NCBI GenBank assembly: GCA_009829735.1 | Contig: CM020618.1 | Location: 7,965,119-8,029,118, forward strand | Reading direction: 5' to 3' | DNA: 64,000 bases | From: Pyropia yezoensis | Lineage: Eukaryota; Rhodophyta; Bangiophyceae; Bangiales; Bangiaceae | In this document: positions 31,755 through 41,500 of the stretch, piece by piece | Numbering within the stretch: the stretch's first letter is position 1 | Layout of the letters: each line of letters starts with the position of its first letter | Made by a program: the position numbers and the translations under genes | Notes under the pieces: generated by a model | Database searches by the model: none | Told to the model about the DNA's origin: nothing | What the model saw: the letters and a program-made list of their open reading frames with translations, nothing else

Positions 31755-31772
31755 TGGTGGAGCAGCAGGGGA
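31755..31772 (+). promoter_or_regulatory. Primer-binding site of element III
   Basis: TGGTGGAGCAGCAGGGGA, four bases inside the LTR. Confidence 0.85.
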
Positions 31773-31959
31773 TTGGAGTGTTTGAGAAGAGACATTTGGG
31801 AGCAGCGGTTGCGTTGTTCCTATTCTGTCTTTTTCTGTGGTTTGGGAATTATTTGCACCCGTTCACGGGAATCCCATTCCTGGCTCTCCAACCCCTCTCT
31901 TGTGGTCTTGCGATCTTTGGACACGCAGGCAACTGGACTGTGGCTGTCAAGAGACCAAC

Positions 31960-33720
31960 ATGGCTACCCTCCCTGGCACGACGGTGCCCGAAGGGGTAGA
32001 CCCCGCGTCCCTTGACGCATCCCTGGTCACCGCGGGGGACGGTGCCCAACCCGGCGCTCTCCCTACGGGTGAAGCAGACCTGGGTGTGACATCCGGTAGG
32101 GGACTGTGGTCTACAGGCGGCCAAGTACCTCCTGCTCCCGTTCCTCCGGCTGTTCCTCCTGTGGGAGCCACCCCGGGGTCAACGGCGGTTGAGTCCGCTC
32201 GCAGCAGACGTCTCCCTCCTGTCGGTTCTACTCTTCAACCTCCAGGGATAGCCCCTGGTGTGTTTACTCCTGGACCCACACATGGCAGCTGGGTGTATAC
32301 ACCTCTTCCTGTGGGCACTAGCAGTGCCAGAGGCACCGCTATGACTGGTTCTACGGGTCTTCCTGAGACTTCAACTCCTGGGACCGGCCAAGCTTTTCCT
32401 CCCCTTGCGTCCTATGGGGCGGGGAGCTCCAAGACCGGTGACCGGAGCAGCCGTAGGCGTCGGCGTCGTCGCCGCCGCTCTAGCACCAGCGAGACCAGTT
32501 CCTCCAGCTCTGAGGAGGGATATGACTGGGATGCATCTCCCGGTCCTACCCGGCGCAGGCTAGTCGAGTTCGACTTTCCTGCCCACCAAGTGGGAGATGC
32601 CACCCTGAACAAGGTCACGTATTGGGGTAACTACCGGCTGGAGAACCAAGACCAAGGTTACACCCGGAAGATGGCCAAGAAGATGGCATCCCTGAACCGG
32701 CGAATGCAGCCGAGCTTTGGGGGGCATCCTAAGTTTTCCGGGAAGAGACCGGCGCTTATCTTTGCCTTCCTGCGCCGGTTTGTCAAGGCATGCAATGACA
32801 ACGATGTGTCCGAGGGCAAGGCTCTCTATCTCCTGGTTAACTTCATGACCGGAGAAGCGGAACAGCGGTTTGCACAGGTTCTACCAGACTCTGCCGGGCA
32901 CATTGTTGGACGTACCGTCGCGAGTTATCCGGAGGCGGTCAACTGGCTCCTGTCCAACTACGCAGACGCGGACTCCCTGCGTAAGGCAGTCGGTAGGCTG
33001 AACCGGGCAACCATGGAGAGACAAGAGACTCCAGAGGCGTTCGCCCGTCGTGTCCGGGAGATGAGCGATGCTTGTGGCAACGTTTACCCTGAGGACAGGC
33101 TCAAGATGATCTTCTCGGAGGGGCTTCCTGAATATCTTCAAGTGGATGCGGAGAACTACAACCAGGAACATCAAGAACATACCTTCCAGCAGTTGATGGC
33201 CTACACCCAGGGCAAGCACCGGCAAGCCAAGGCCCTCCAGGCTCCTATGGTATCAACCCCCAAGCCGTTGTCGCGAGTTCGTCCCGGACCCGACAAGTAT
33301 AAGGGAGGTGATAACCCTGTACCGGTACTCGCAGTTGGCGAGGCCTCACCCATGGAGTCAAGGGACAAGTGGGGCGGCTTCGTTTCTAAGGAGCAACCTT
33401 CCCTGGTCGCCCCCAAGCAGATCAGGAACCAGCGGTTCCGGTCTTGCTGGCTGTGCCAGAAGGAGGATCATATGTCCTACCAGTGCCCGACCATTCCCGA
33501 GGATCTCCAGGAGAAACTCAAGCGTCAAGGACTGGTGTTTGCAAAGGCGGTCAACTGGGCTGACCGGCGGGCACCCTCCAAGATGGACAAGGCACAGGTA
33601 CATGCCATCCGAGTGGCAACCTTACAGAGCATCACGGAGGCTCTGGCAAGGGAAGCTCCTACGGACTTTGACCTGGAGACCGAAACCTCTAAGGACTCCT
33701 CGGAGCCGGGAAACGAGTAG
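31960..33720 (+). CDS. gag: Element III gag
   Basis: ATG at 31960 (MATLPGTTVPEGVD), 586 codons; the frame is open further upstream but this ATG has the shared context. The N-terminal ~160 residues are Pro/Gly/Thr-rich. A basic then acidic/Ser block follows (SRRRRRRRRRSSTSETSS), then the capsid-like helical domain (~220-430, with PSFGGHPKFSGKRPALIFAF and EAFARRVREMSDACGN). An intact CCHC zinc knuckle CWLCQKEDHMSYQC lies at ~497-510 and binds nucleic acid. It ends PGNE-TAG at 33718, directly after the slippery heptamer. Gag forms the particle and packages the RNA. Confidence 0.95.
   Translation: MATLPGTTVPEGVDPASLDASLVTAGDGAQPGALPTGEADLGVTSGRGLWSTGGQVPPAPVPPAVPPVGATPGSTAVESARSRRLPPVGSTLQPPGIAPGVFTPGPTHGSWVYTPLPVGTSSARGTAMTGSTGLPETSTPGTGQAFPPLASYGAGSSKTGDRSSRRRRRRRRRSSTSETSSSSSEEGYDWDASPGPTRRRLVEFDFPAHQVGDATLNKVTYWGNYRLENQDQGYTRKMAKKMASLNRRMQPSFGGHPKFSGKRPALIFAFLRRFVKACNDNDVSEGKALYLLVNFMTGEAEQRFAQVLPDSAGHIVGRTVASYPEAVNWLLSNYADADSLRKAVGRLNRATMERQETPEAFARRVREMSDACGNVYPEDRLKMIFSEGLPEYLQVDAENYNQEHQEHTFQQLMAYTQGKHRQAKALQAPMVSTPKPLSRVRPGPDKYKGGDNPVPVLAVGEASPMESRDKWGGFVSKEQPSLVAPKQIRNQRFRSCWLCQKEDHMSYQCPTIPEDLQEKLKRQGLVFAKAVNWADRRAPSKMDKAQVHAIRVATLQSITEALAREAPTDFDLETETSKDSSEPGNE
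33708..33717 (+). promoter_or_regulatory. -1 ribosomal frameshift site, gag to pol (element III)
   Basis: G GGA AAC in gag phase (33708-33714), then GAG and the gag stop TAG. Slipping back one base reads CGA GTA GGG CAG, opening a frame that runs without stop into the protease. Identical arrangement in element I. Confidence 0.85.
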
Positions 33721-33848
33721 GGCAGGCGCTCTCCCCAAGTGTCTTCCCGAATCTCCAACGGCAGGGTACTTCTACCTGTTCTCCCCTTGCGTGCCGGGAG
33801 AAAGGACGGCAGTTACCTGCTCAACCGGTAGCCGCCTGGACACCCTGT

Positions 33849-36800
33849 TTGTTCAAGGGGACCTTGCTCGTCCTGCGTAAGGAAAACCTCAAGATTAATG
33901 CTCGTATGCGTGTGGGGGATAGCCTCCCCCAAGCTGTTACGCCGGTGGTCGACACGGGAGCCGGACCAAGCGTCATCACTGAGAACCTGTTACCTCCGGG
34001 CTGGCGTCGACATGCCTGGAGAGCGCCTACCAAGACCCGGATTGTAGACGCATCAGGTCAAACCCTACGACCGCTTGGCCGTCTTCCCGTCGCCATCTAT
34101 GTCAACAATGAACCAATGCTTTTTCCCTTTCTAGTAGTCAAGACCTTATCAGTCCCCCTCATCCTAGGCTGGGACTTCCAGAAGCAGCATGTCAAGAGCA
34201 TCCTACCCGGAGAAGGAAAGGTGCAGTTCAACCATGGGGTTGTGTCACCAGTGCTGGAGCACCTGGACACCAAGGTTCGTGTGGCCAAGAACCAGAAGGA
34301 ACGCATCCCACCCTCCACCTTGACCCTCATCAAACCGGTGCTCCTACCTCCTCGCTCGGAGACCAAGGTTCAAGTCACGACCCGGACTGCAGGTCAATGC
34401 CTGATCTACGGACGCAAGGAATTTCTGGCGAAACACCGATTATACCTAGCCCACGGACACCACAAGAAGGTGGAGAGGCACACCCCGTTCTCGGTGCTGA
34501 TCGTCAACGTGAGCCGGAAGCCAATAACCCTCGCCAAGGGCACTCGAGTTGGTACAGCAGAGCCTTACCGGGGGTCCGCCCGCGCTATGAGCAAGGAAGA
34601 CCTCTTCAACCTGCAACAAGAGCTGGCATCCAACTTGACGGCCTTAGACGTATCTCCGGAACAAGAGCAGGCTGGCCGTACTACTCCGAAGCCGGAACAA
34701 GCACCGCCCGGGATGCCGAAGGTCAACCAAGAAAACGTCCCTCCCGACTTGAAGGAGGCACTGGAGAAGCTTCTCCAGGAACATCGGCATCTGTGGTCTG
34801 GAGAGCTGGGCAAGATGGACGCCACCCTACACCGGATTCAACTCAAGCCAGATGCCAAACCAGTGCACATGCACCCATACCGGGCTGGACCTCATCGCCG
34901 GGATGAGATTGAGAAGCAGGTTAACAAGATGCTCAAGATGGATGTTATCGAGCCGTCTGATGGCGAGTGGGCTTTCCCGGTGGTAGTCGTCCCGAAACCT
35001 GGCGGTCACTTCCGTTTCTGCGTTGACTACAGACGCCTGAACGAGATGACAGTCAAGGATGTATACCCGATACCCCGGATGGATGATTGCCTCGACTTTC
35101 TTGGTGATGCCACCCTCTTCTCGACGCTGGATTGTAATGCCGGTTACTGGCAGATCCCTCTGGCTGACGAGGACAAGGACAAGACTACCTTCACGTGCCA
35201 CATGGGACTGTTCCGGTGCAAGCGTCTCCCTTTTGGTCTCACTAATGCTCCGGCAACCTTCCAGAGAGCCATCGACATCATCCTGTCGGGGCTAAGGTGG
35301 AGAACATGTTTGGTCTACCTGGACGACATCATTGTTTTCTCCAAGACCCCAGCGGAACACCTGGAGCACCTTCGAGAGGTCCTGGCCCTCCTGTCCAAGG
35401 CTGGAGTTACCCTCAAGGCCGAGAAGTGCCACCTGTTTGAGACTGAGGTGGAGTACCTGGGGCACGTGCTGAGTCCGGGGGAGCTCCGAGTCAACGAGAA
35501 GAACATCAAGGCCCTCCGGCATGCACGGCAACCTAAAACCCAGACGGAACTCAAGAGCTTCCTGGGTATGTGCAACGTCTACCGCCGGTTCGTACGGGAC
35601 TACGCTCTGATTGCCCGGCCCTTGACCAAGCTTACTAGCAAGAAGCTTCCAGCACAACTCCCGGTGTTCGACGAGAAGCAGACAGCAGCCTTCGAAGAGC
35701 TCAAGAAGCGCCTGACCACCACTCCAGTACTGGCGTTACCCAAGCGGGAGGGTCAGGTTGTTCTGGAGACTGACGCCTGTGGCGTCCAGGTGGGGTGCTC
35801 ACTACTCCAGCAACAACCTGATGGGCACTTCCTCCCGATAGGCTACTACAGTCGCGTCTTGACTCCAGCCGAGAAGAACTATTCCACGACCGAGCGCGAG
35901 TGCTTGGCGGTCGTCTGGGCTTGCTTCCTGTTACGTCCATATCTTGAAGGACAAGAGTTCCTCATCCGGACGGACCACGCCAGTCTAAGGTGGCTGCTAT
36001 GCATGGACAGCAGTCAAGGAAGGGTCGCCCGGTGGCGCCTACGCCTTTCGGAGTTCAAGTACAAGGTGTGCACCAGAGCAGGGAGGGAGCACCACTGCGC
36101 CGACACCATGTCCAGGCTGGAGACTCCTGCAGCCGATACCGGTCCTATCCCGGAGGAAATACCTTGCTTCATCCTCCCGAATGTCGGACGTGGCTGGCAC
36201 GCTCCCCTGTACGAGACACCTGACGCTCATCAACCGGTAACCATTCACCGGATGCTGGAGGCACAATTGACGGACCCTCAATGCTTGGAGCTTCGCCACC
36301 AAATGGACCTGAACCGGAACAGTCGCTTCTCCGAGTCTACAGACGGACTCCTGGTACGGGTGTCACCCTTCGATGGGGCAACTCAAGTCTACGTACCCCG
36401 GAGCCTACGGACTGACATCCTACGCCTGGAGCACTTGTCTCCCCAGGCCGGGCATCCTGGTATCAATCGGATGTATGCTTCCATGAGACGACATTATTAC
36501 TGGGAAACCATGGCCAGTGACGTCCATAAGTGCCTGGAGGCTTGTATTTCTTGTGCAAGGAACCGGTTGTCCCAGAGGAAGAAGACTTCTAAGCTACGCC
36601 TATTCCCTGCGGCGGAGCCCTTTGCAAGCTTAAGCATGGACATCCTGGGGCCCCTACCTGAGACCTCCAGTGGCAACATATACCTGCTCATCATTTGTGA
36701 CCGGTTCTCCAAGTTCACTCGAGCAATCCCGTTGAGAACCATCACGGCTCTGGATGTCACGTCGGCCTTCTGCGAGTACTGGATAGCTGCCTACGGCCCT

Positions 36801-37808
36801 CCAGACTCCGTCTTAACCGACAACGGTCCCCAGTTTGCATCCCTGTTCTTCCAAGGAGTCTGTGACCTGATGGGCATCAAGAACTTGTACACCACGACGT
36901 ACCACCCTCAAACGAACGGTCAGGTGGAACGATTCAACCGGACCCTAGTGGACATGCTACGGCACTACGTGGAGGAGCACCAAGAAGACTGGGACGAGCT
37001 CCTGGCTGTCCTCACTCTAGCCTACAACTCCCGAGTTCACCGGACAACGGGAGTCGCTCCACTCGACTTTGTCACCCCAAGGCGGCTGACCAACTTCTCC
37101 CTGGAAAGAATACCGGATGGTCTCCAGCCTGCACTGAAGTCAGGTCCCAAGGCAAAGGATGAGTTCCTGGAACAACTAAAGCTCCTGCTCCCAAGAGTCA
37201 AGGAGTCAATCTCAAAGACCCAGGAGCGATACAAGCGGGACTATGACAAGGGTGTCCGGGAAAAGAACAAGGAACTGGGTGGTGGCGACTGGGTTTTTGT
37301 GGACAACCATAGCAAGACCCGGGGGAAGCTGGACTCTAAGACGGATGGACCTTATGAGATTCTCAATACGGATGGCTGGACCTTCCTTCTAGACGTGGAT
37401 GGCTCTCCGTACCGGGTGAGCAGCGACCATGTCACCCGAGCTCCACCGCCAAGCCAACGGGACTTGACCCGGCGTAAGCGGACTGCGATACCCTGGCTAT
37501 CCCAAGAAGAAGGTCGGGAATTTGTCTACGTCAAGTTTGTCGACCATGCCTGGAGAGATGGACGCCTGTACCTGCGAGTACGCTGGTTCGGCTTTAACCC
37601 AGCAGATGATACATGGGAACCCTCAAACCGGCTACCCATCGCGGACGTCTGTGCCTACACGCGACGGAACGGGATTGAGGGCACTCCCGTGGCCAGAGCC
37701 GGCAAGATTCTGGAGTCGGACACGGAGGAGGACCAAGAGGACGGGGCCAACCAAGACCCTGGGGACGAGACGAGCTCACCCGCAACGGATGCGGAACAAG
37801 AGGATTGA
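33849..37808 (+). CDS. pol: Element III pol: protease, RT, RNase H, integrase, chromodomain
   Basis: The frame is open from the shift site at 33714. Residues are counted from 33849. Protease VVDTGAGPSVI ~35. RT FCVDYRRLNEM ~390 and YLDDIIVF ~491. RNase H LETDACGVQVGC ~641, TERECLAVV, and RTDHASLRWLL. Integrase HHCC region (GHPGINRM to CISCARNRL) ~866-905; catalytic DDE in MDILGPLP ~930, LTDNGPQF ~990 and NGQVERFNRT. Chromodomain (VYVKFVDHAW, RVRWFGFNPADDTWEPSNRL) ~1222-1275, followed by an acidic tail. All key residues are present; 1319 residues without a stop. The chromodomain places it with the chromoviruses, and unlike plant Tat elements it combines that domain with an antisense gene. Confidence 0.95.
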   Translation: MFKGTLLVLRKENLKINARMRVGDSLPQAVTPVVDTGAGPSVITENLLPPGWRRHAWRAPTKTRIVDASGQTLRPLGRLPVAIYVNNEPMLFPFLVVKTLSVPLILGWDFQKQHVKSILPGEGKVQFNHGVVSPVLEHLDTKVRVAKNQKERIPPSTLTLIKPVLLPPRSETKVQVTTRTAGQCLIYGRKEFLAKHRLYLAHGHHKKVERHTPFSVLIVNVSRKPITLAKGTRVGTAEPYRGSARAMSKEDLFNLQQELASNLTALDVSPEQEQAGRTTPKPEQAPPGMPKVNQENVPPDLKEALEKLLQEHRHLWSGELGKMDATLHRIQLKPDAKPVHMHPYRAGPHRRDEIEKQVNKMLKMDVIEPSDGEWAFPVVVVPKPGGHFRFCVDYRRLNEMTVKDVYPIPRMDDCLDFLGDATLFSTLDCNAGYWQIPLADEDKDKTTFTCHMGLFRCKRLPFGLTNAPATFQRAIDIILSGLRWRTCLVYLDDIIVFSKTPAEHLEHLREVLALLSKAGVTLKAEKCHLFETEVEYLGHVLSPGELRVNEKNIKALRHARQPKTQTELKSFLGMCNVYRRFVRDYALIARPLTKLTSKKLPAQLPVFDEKQTAAFEELKKRLTTTPVLALPKREGQVVLETDACGVQVGCSLLQQQPDGHFLPIGYYSRVLTPAEKNYSTTERECLAVVWACFLLRPYLEGQEFLIRTDHASLRWLLCMDSSQGRVARWRLRLSEFKYKVCTRAGREHHCADTMSRLETPAADTGPIPEEIPCFILPNVGRGWHAPLYETPDAHQPVTIHRMLEAQLTDPQCLELRHQMDLNRNSRFSESTDGLLVRVSPFDGATQVYVPRSLRTDILRLEHLSPQAGHPGINRMYASMRRHYYWETMASDVHKCLEACISCARNRLSQRKKTSKLRLFPAAEPFASLSMDILGPLPETSSGNIYLLIICDRFSKFTRAIPLRTITALDVTSAFCEYWIAAYGPPDSVLTDNGPQFASLFFQGVCDLMGIKNLYTTTYHPQTNGQVERFNRTLVDMLRHYVEEHQEDWDELLAVLTLAYNSRVHRTTGVAPLDFVTPRRLTNFSLERIPDGLQPALKSGPKAKDEFLEQLKLLLPRVKESISKTQERYKRDYDKGVREKNKELGGGDWVFVDNHSKTRGKLDSKTDGPYEILNTDGWTFLLDVDGSPYRVSSDHVTRAPPPSQRDLTRRKRTAIPWLSQEEGREFVYVKFVDHAWRDGRLYLRVRWFGFNPADDTWEPSNRLPIADVCAYTRRNGIEGTPVARAGKILESDTEEDQEDGANQDPGDETSSPATDAEQED

Positions 37809-38096
37809 GAAGAAGGGAACGGGTATATCAAGGAGAACACGCAATGCAAGCATGGAACAATCAAGGAAACCAAGCACCCGCTCGAGCAACCCTTCTCTCC
37901 GCCTCTTCCCTCCTCGCTTCTCCCAAGACCCTCACCCTCCTTGCCTCCAACTACTACTCTCGGCGCGGACGCTGAGCCGCGGGAGTGTCCTCCGGCGCTA
38001 CCTCCGCGGTACGACGGGAACCGGAGGAAGACGGGATGACGTAGTGCGGTGGACGCGGCGCATCCCGGTATGACGCCATCGGAGTAGTACCAGTAG

Positions 38097-38596
38097 NNNN
38101 NNNNNNNNNNNNNNNNNNNNNNNNNNNNNNNNNNNNNNNNNNNNNNNNNNNNNNNNNNNNNNNNNNNNNNNNNNNNNNNNNNNNNNNNNNNNNNNNNNNN
38201 NNNNNNNNNNNNNNNNNNNNNNNNNNNNNNNNNNNNNNNNNNNNNNNNNNNNNNNNNNNNNNNNNNNNNNNNNNNNNNNNNNNNNNNNNNNNNNNNNNNN
38301 NNNNNNNNNNNNNNNNNNNNNNNNNNNNNNNNNNNNNNNNNNNNNNNNNNNNNNNNNNNNNNNNNNNNNNNNNNNNNNNNNNNNNNNNNNNNNNNNNNNN
38401 NNNNNNNNNNNNNNNNNNNNNNNNNNNNNNNNNNNNNNNNNNNNNNNNNNNNNNNNNNNNNNNNNNNNNNNNNNNNNNNNNNNNNNNNNNNNNNNNNNNN
38501 NNNNNNNNNNNNNNNNNNNNNNNNNNNNNNNNNNNNNNNNNNNNNNNNNNNNNNNNNNNNNNNNNNNNNNNNNNNNNNNNNNNNNNNNNNNNNNNN
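38097..38596. other. Assembly gap (500 N)
   Basis: Exactly 500 N, a conventional length for a gap of unknown size, lying inside element III. Confidence 0.99.
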
Positions 38597-41500
38597 GATG
38601 GCCTACACCCAGGGCAAGCACCGGCAAGCCAAGGCCCTCCAGGCTCCTATGGTATCAACCCCCAAGCCGTTGTCGCGAGTTCGTCCCGGACCCGACAAGT
38701 ATAAGGGAGGTGATAACCCTGTACCGGTACTCGCAGTTGGCGAGGCCTCACCCATGGAGTCAAGGGACAAGTGGGGCGGCTTCGTTTCTAAGGAGCAACC
38801 TTCCCTGGTCGCCCCCAAGCAGATCAGGAACCAGCGGTTCCGGTCTTGCTGGCTGTGCCAGAAGGAGGATCATATGTCCTACCAGTGCCCGACCATTCCC
38901 GAGGATCTCCAGGAGAAACTCAAGCGTCAAGGACTGGTGTTTGCAAAGGCGGTCAACTGGGCTGACCGGCGGGCACCCTCCAAGATGGACAAGGCACAGG
39001 TACATGCCATCCGAGTGGCAACCTTACAGAGCATCACGGAGGCTCTGGCAAGGGAAGCTCCTACGGACTTTGACCTGGAGACCGAAACCTCTAAGGACTC
39101 CTCGGAGCCGGGAAACGAGTAGGGCAGGCGCTCTCCCCAAGTGTCTTCCCGAATCTCCAACGGCAGGGTACTTCTACCTGTTCTCCCCTTGCGTGCCGGG
39201 AGAAAGGACGGCAGTTACCTGCTCAACCGGTAGCCGCCTGGACACCCTGTTTGTTCAAGGGGACCTTGCTCGTCCTGCGTAAGGAAAACCTCAAGATTAA
39301 TGCTCGTATGCGTGTGGGGATAGCCTCCCCCAAGCTGTTACGCCGGTGGTCGACACGGGAGCCGGACCAAGCGTCATCACTGAGAACCTGTTACCTCCGG
39401 GCTGGCGTCGACATGCCTGGAGAGCGCCTACCAAGACCCGGATTGTAGACGCATCAGGTCAAACCCTACGACCGCTTGGCCGTCTTCCCGTCGCCATCTA
39501 TGTCAACAATGAACCAATGCTTTTTCCCTTTCTAGTAGTCAAGACCTTATCAGTCCCCCTCATCCTAGGCTGGGACTTCCAGAAGCAGCATGTCAAGAGC
39601 ATCCTACCCGGAGAAGGAAAGGTGCAGTTCAACCATGGGGTTGTGTCACCAGTGCTGGAGCACCTGGACACCAAGGTTCGTGTGGCCAAGAACCAGAAGG
39701 AACGCATCCCACCCTCCACCTTGACCCTCATCAAACCGGTGCTCCTACCTCCTCGCTCGGAGACCAAGGTTCAAGTCACGACCCGGACTGCAGGTCAATG
39801 CCTGATCTACGGACGCAAGGAATTTCTGGCGAAACACCGATTATACCTAGCCCACGGACACCACAAGAAGGTGGAGAGGCACACCCCGTTCTCGGTGCTG
39901 ATCGTCAACGTGAGCCGGAAGCCAATAACCCTCGCCAAGGGCACTCGAGTTGGTACAGCAGAGCCTTACCGGGGGTCCGCCCGCGCTATGAGCAAGGAAG
40001 ACCTCTTCAACCTGCAACAAGAGCTGGCATCCAACTTGACGGCCTTAGACGTATCTCCGGAACAAGAGCAGGCTGGCCGTACTACTCCGAAGCCGGAACA
40101 AGCACCGCCCGGGATGCCGAAGGTCAACCAAGAAAACGTCCCTCCCGACTTGAAGGAGGCACTGGAGAAGCTTCTCCAGGAACATCGGCATCTGTGGTCT
40201 GGAGAGCTGGGCAAGATGGACGCCACCCTACACCGGATTCAACTCAAGCCAGATGCCAAACCAGTGCACATGCACCCATACCGGGCTGGACCTCATCGCC
40301 GGGATGAGATTGAGAAGCAGGTTAACAAGATGCTCAAGATGGATGTTATCGAGCCGTCTGATGGCGAGTGGGCTTTCCCGGTGGTAGTCGTCCCGAAACC
40401 TGGCGGTCACTTCCGTTTCTGCGTTGACTACAGACGCCTGAACGAGATGACAGTCAAGGATGTATACCCGATACCCCGGATGGATGATTGCCTCGACTTT
40501 CTTGGTGATGCCACCCTCTTCTCGACGCTGGATTGTAATGCCGGTTACTGGCAGATCCCTCTGGCTGACGAGGACAAGGACAAGACTACCTTCACGTGCC
40601 ACATGGGACTGTTCCGGTGCAAGCGTCTCCCTTTTGGTCTCACTAATGCTCCGGCAACCTTCCAGAGAGCCATCGACATCATCCTGTCGGGGCTAAGGTG
40701 GAGAACATGTTTGGTCTACCTGGACGACATCATTGTTTTCTCCAAGACCCCAGCGGAACACCTGGAGCACCTTCGAGAGGTCCTGGCCCTCCTGTCCAAG
40801 GCTGGAGTTACCCTCAAGGCCGAGAAGTGCCACCTGTTTGAGACTGAGGTGGAGTACCTGGGGCACGTGCTGAGTCCGGGGGAGCTCCGAGTCAACGAGA
40901 AGAACATCAAGGCCCTCCGGCATGCACGGCAACCTAAAACCCAGACGGAACTCAAGAGCTTCCTGGGTATGTGCAACGTCTACCGCCGGTTCGTACGGGA
41001 CTACGCTCTGATTGCCCGGCCCTTGACCAAGCTTACTAGCAAGAAGCTTCCAGCACAACTCCCGGTGTTCGACGAGAAGCAGACAGCAGCCTTCGAAGAG
41101 CTCAAGAAGCGCCTGACCACCACTCCAGTACTGGCGTTACCCAAGCGGGAGGGTCAGGTTGTTCTGGAGACTGACGCCTGTGGCGTCCAGGTGGGGTGCT
41201 CACTACTCCAGCAACAACCTGATGGGCACTTCCTCCCGATAGGCTACTACAGTCGCGTCTTGACTCCAGCCGAGAAGAACTATTCCACGACCGAGCGCGA
41301 GTGCTTGGCGGTCGTCTGGGCTTGCTTCCTGTTACGTCCATATCTTGAAGGACAAGAGTTCCTCATCCGGACGGACCACGCCAGTCTAAGGTGGCTGCTA
41401 TGCATGGACAGCAGTCAAGGAAGGGTCGCCCGGTGGCGCCTACGCCTTTCGGAGTTCAAGTACAAGGTGTGCACCAGAGCAGGGAGGGAGCACCACTGCG

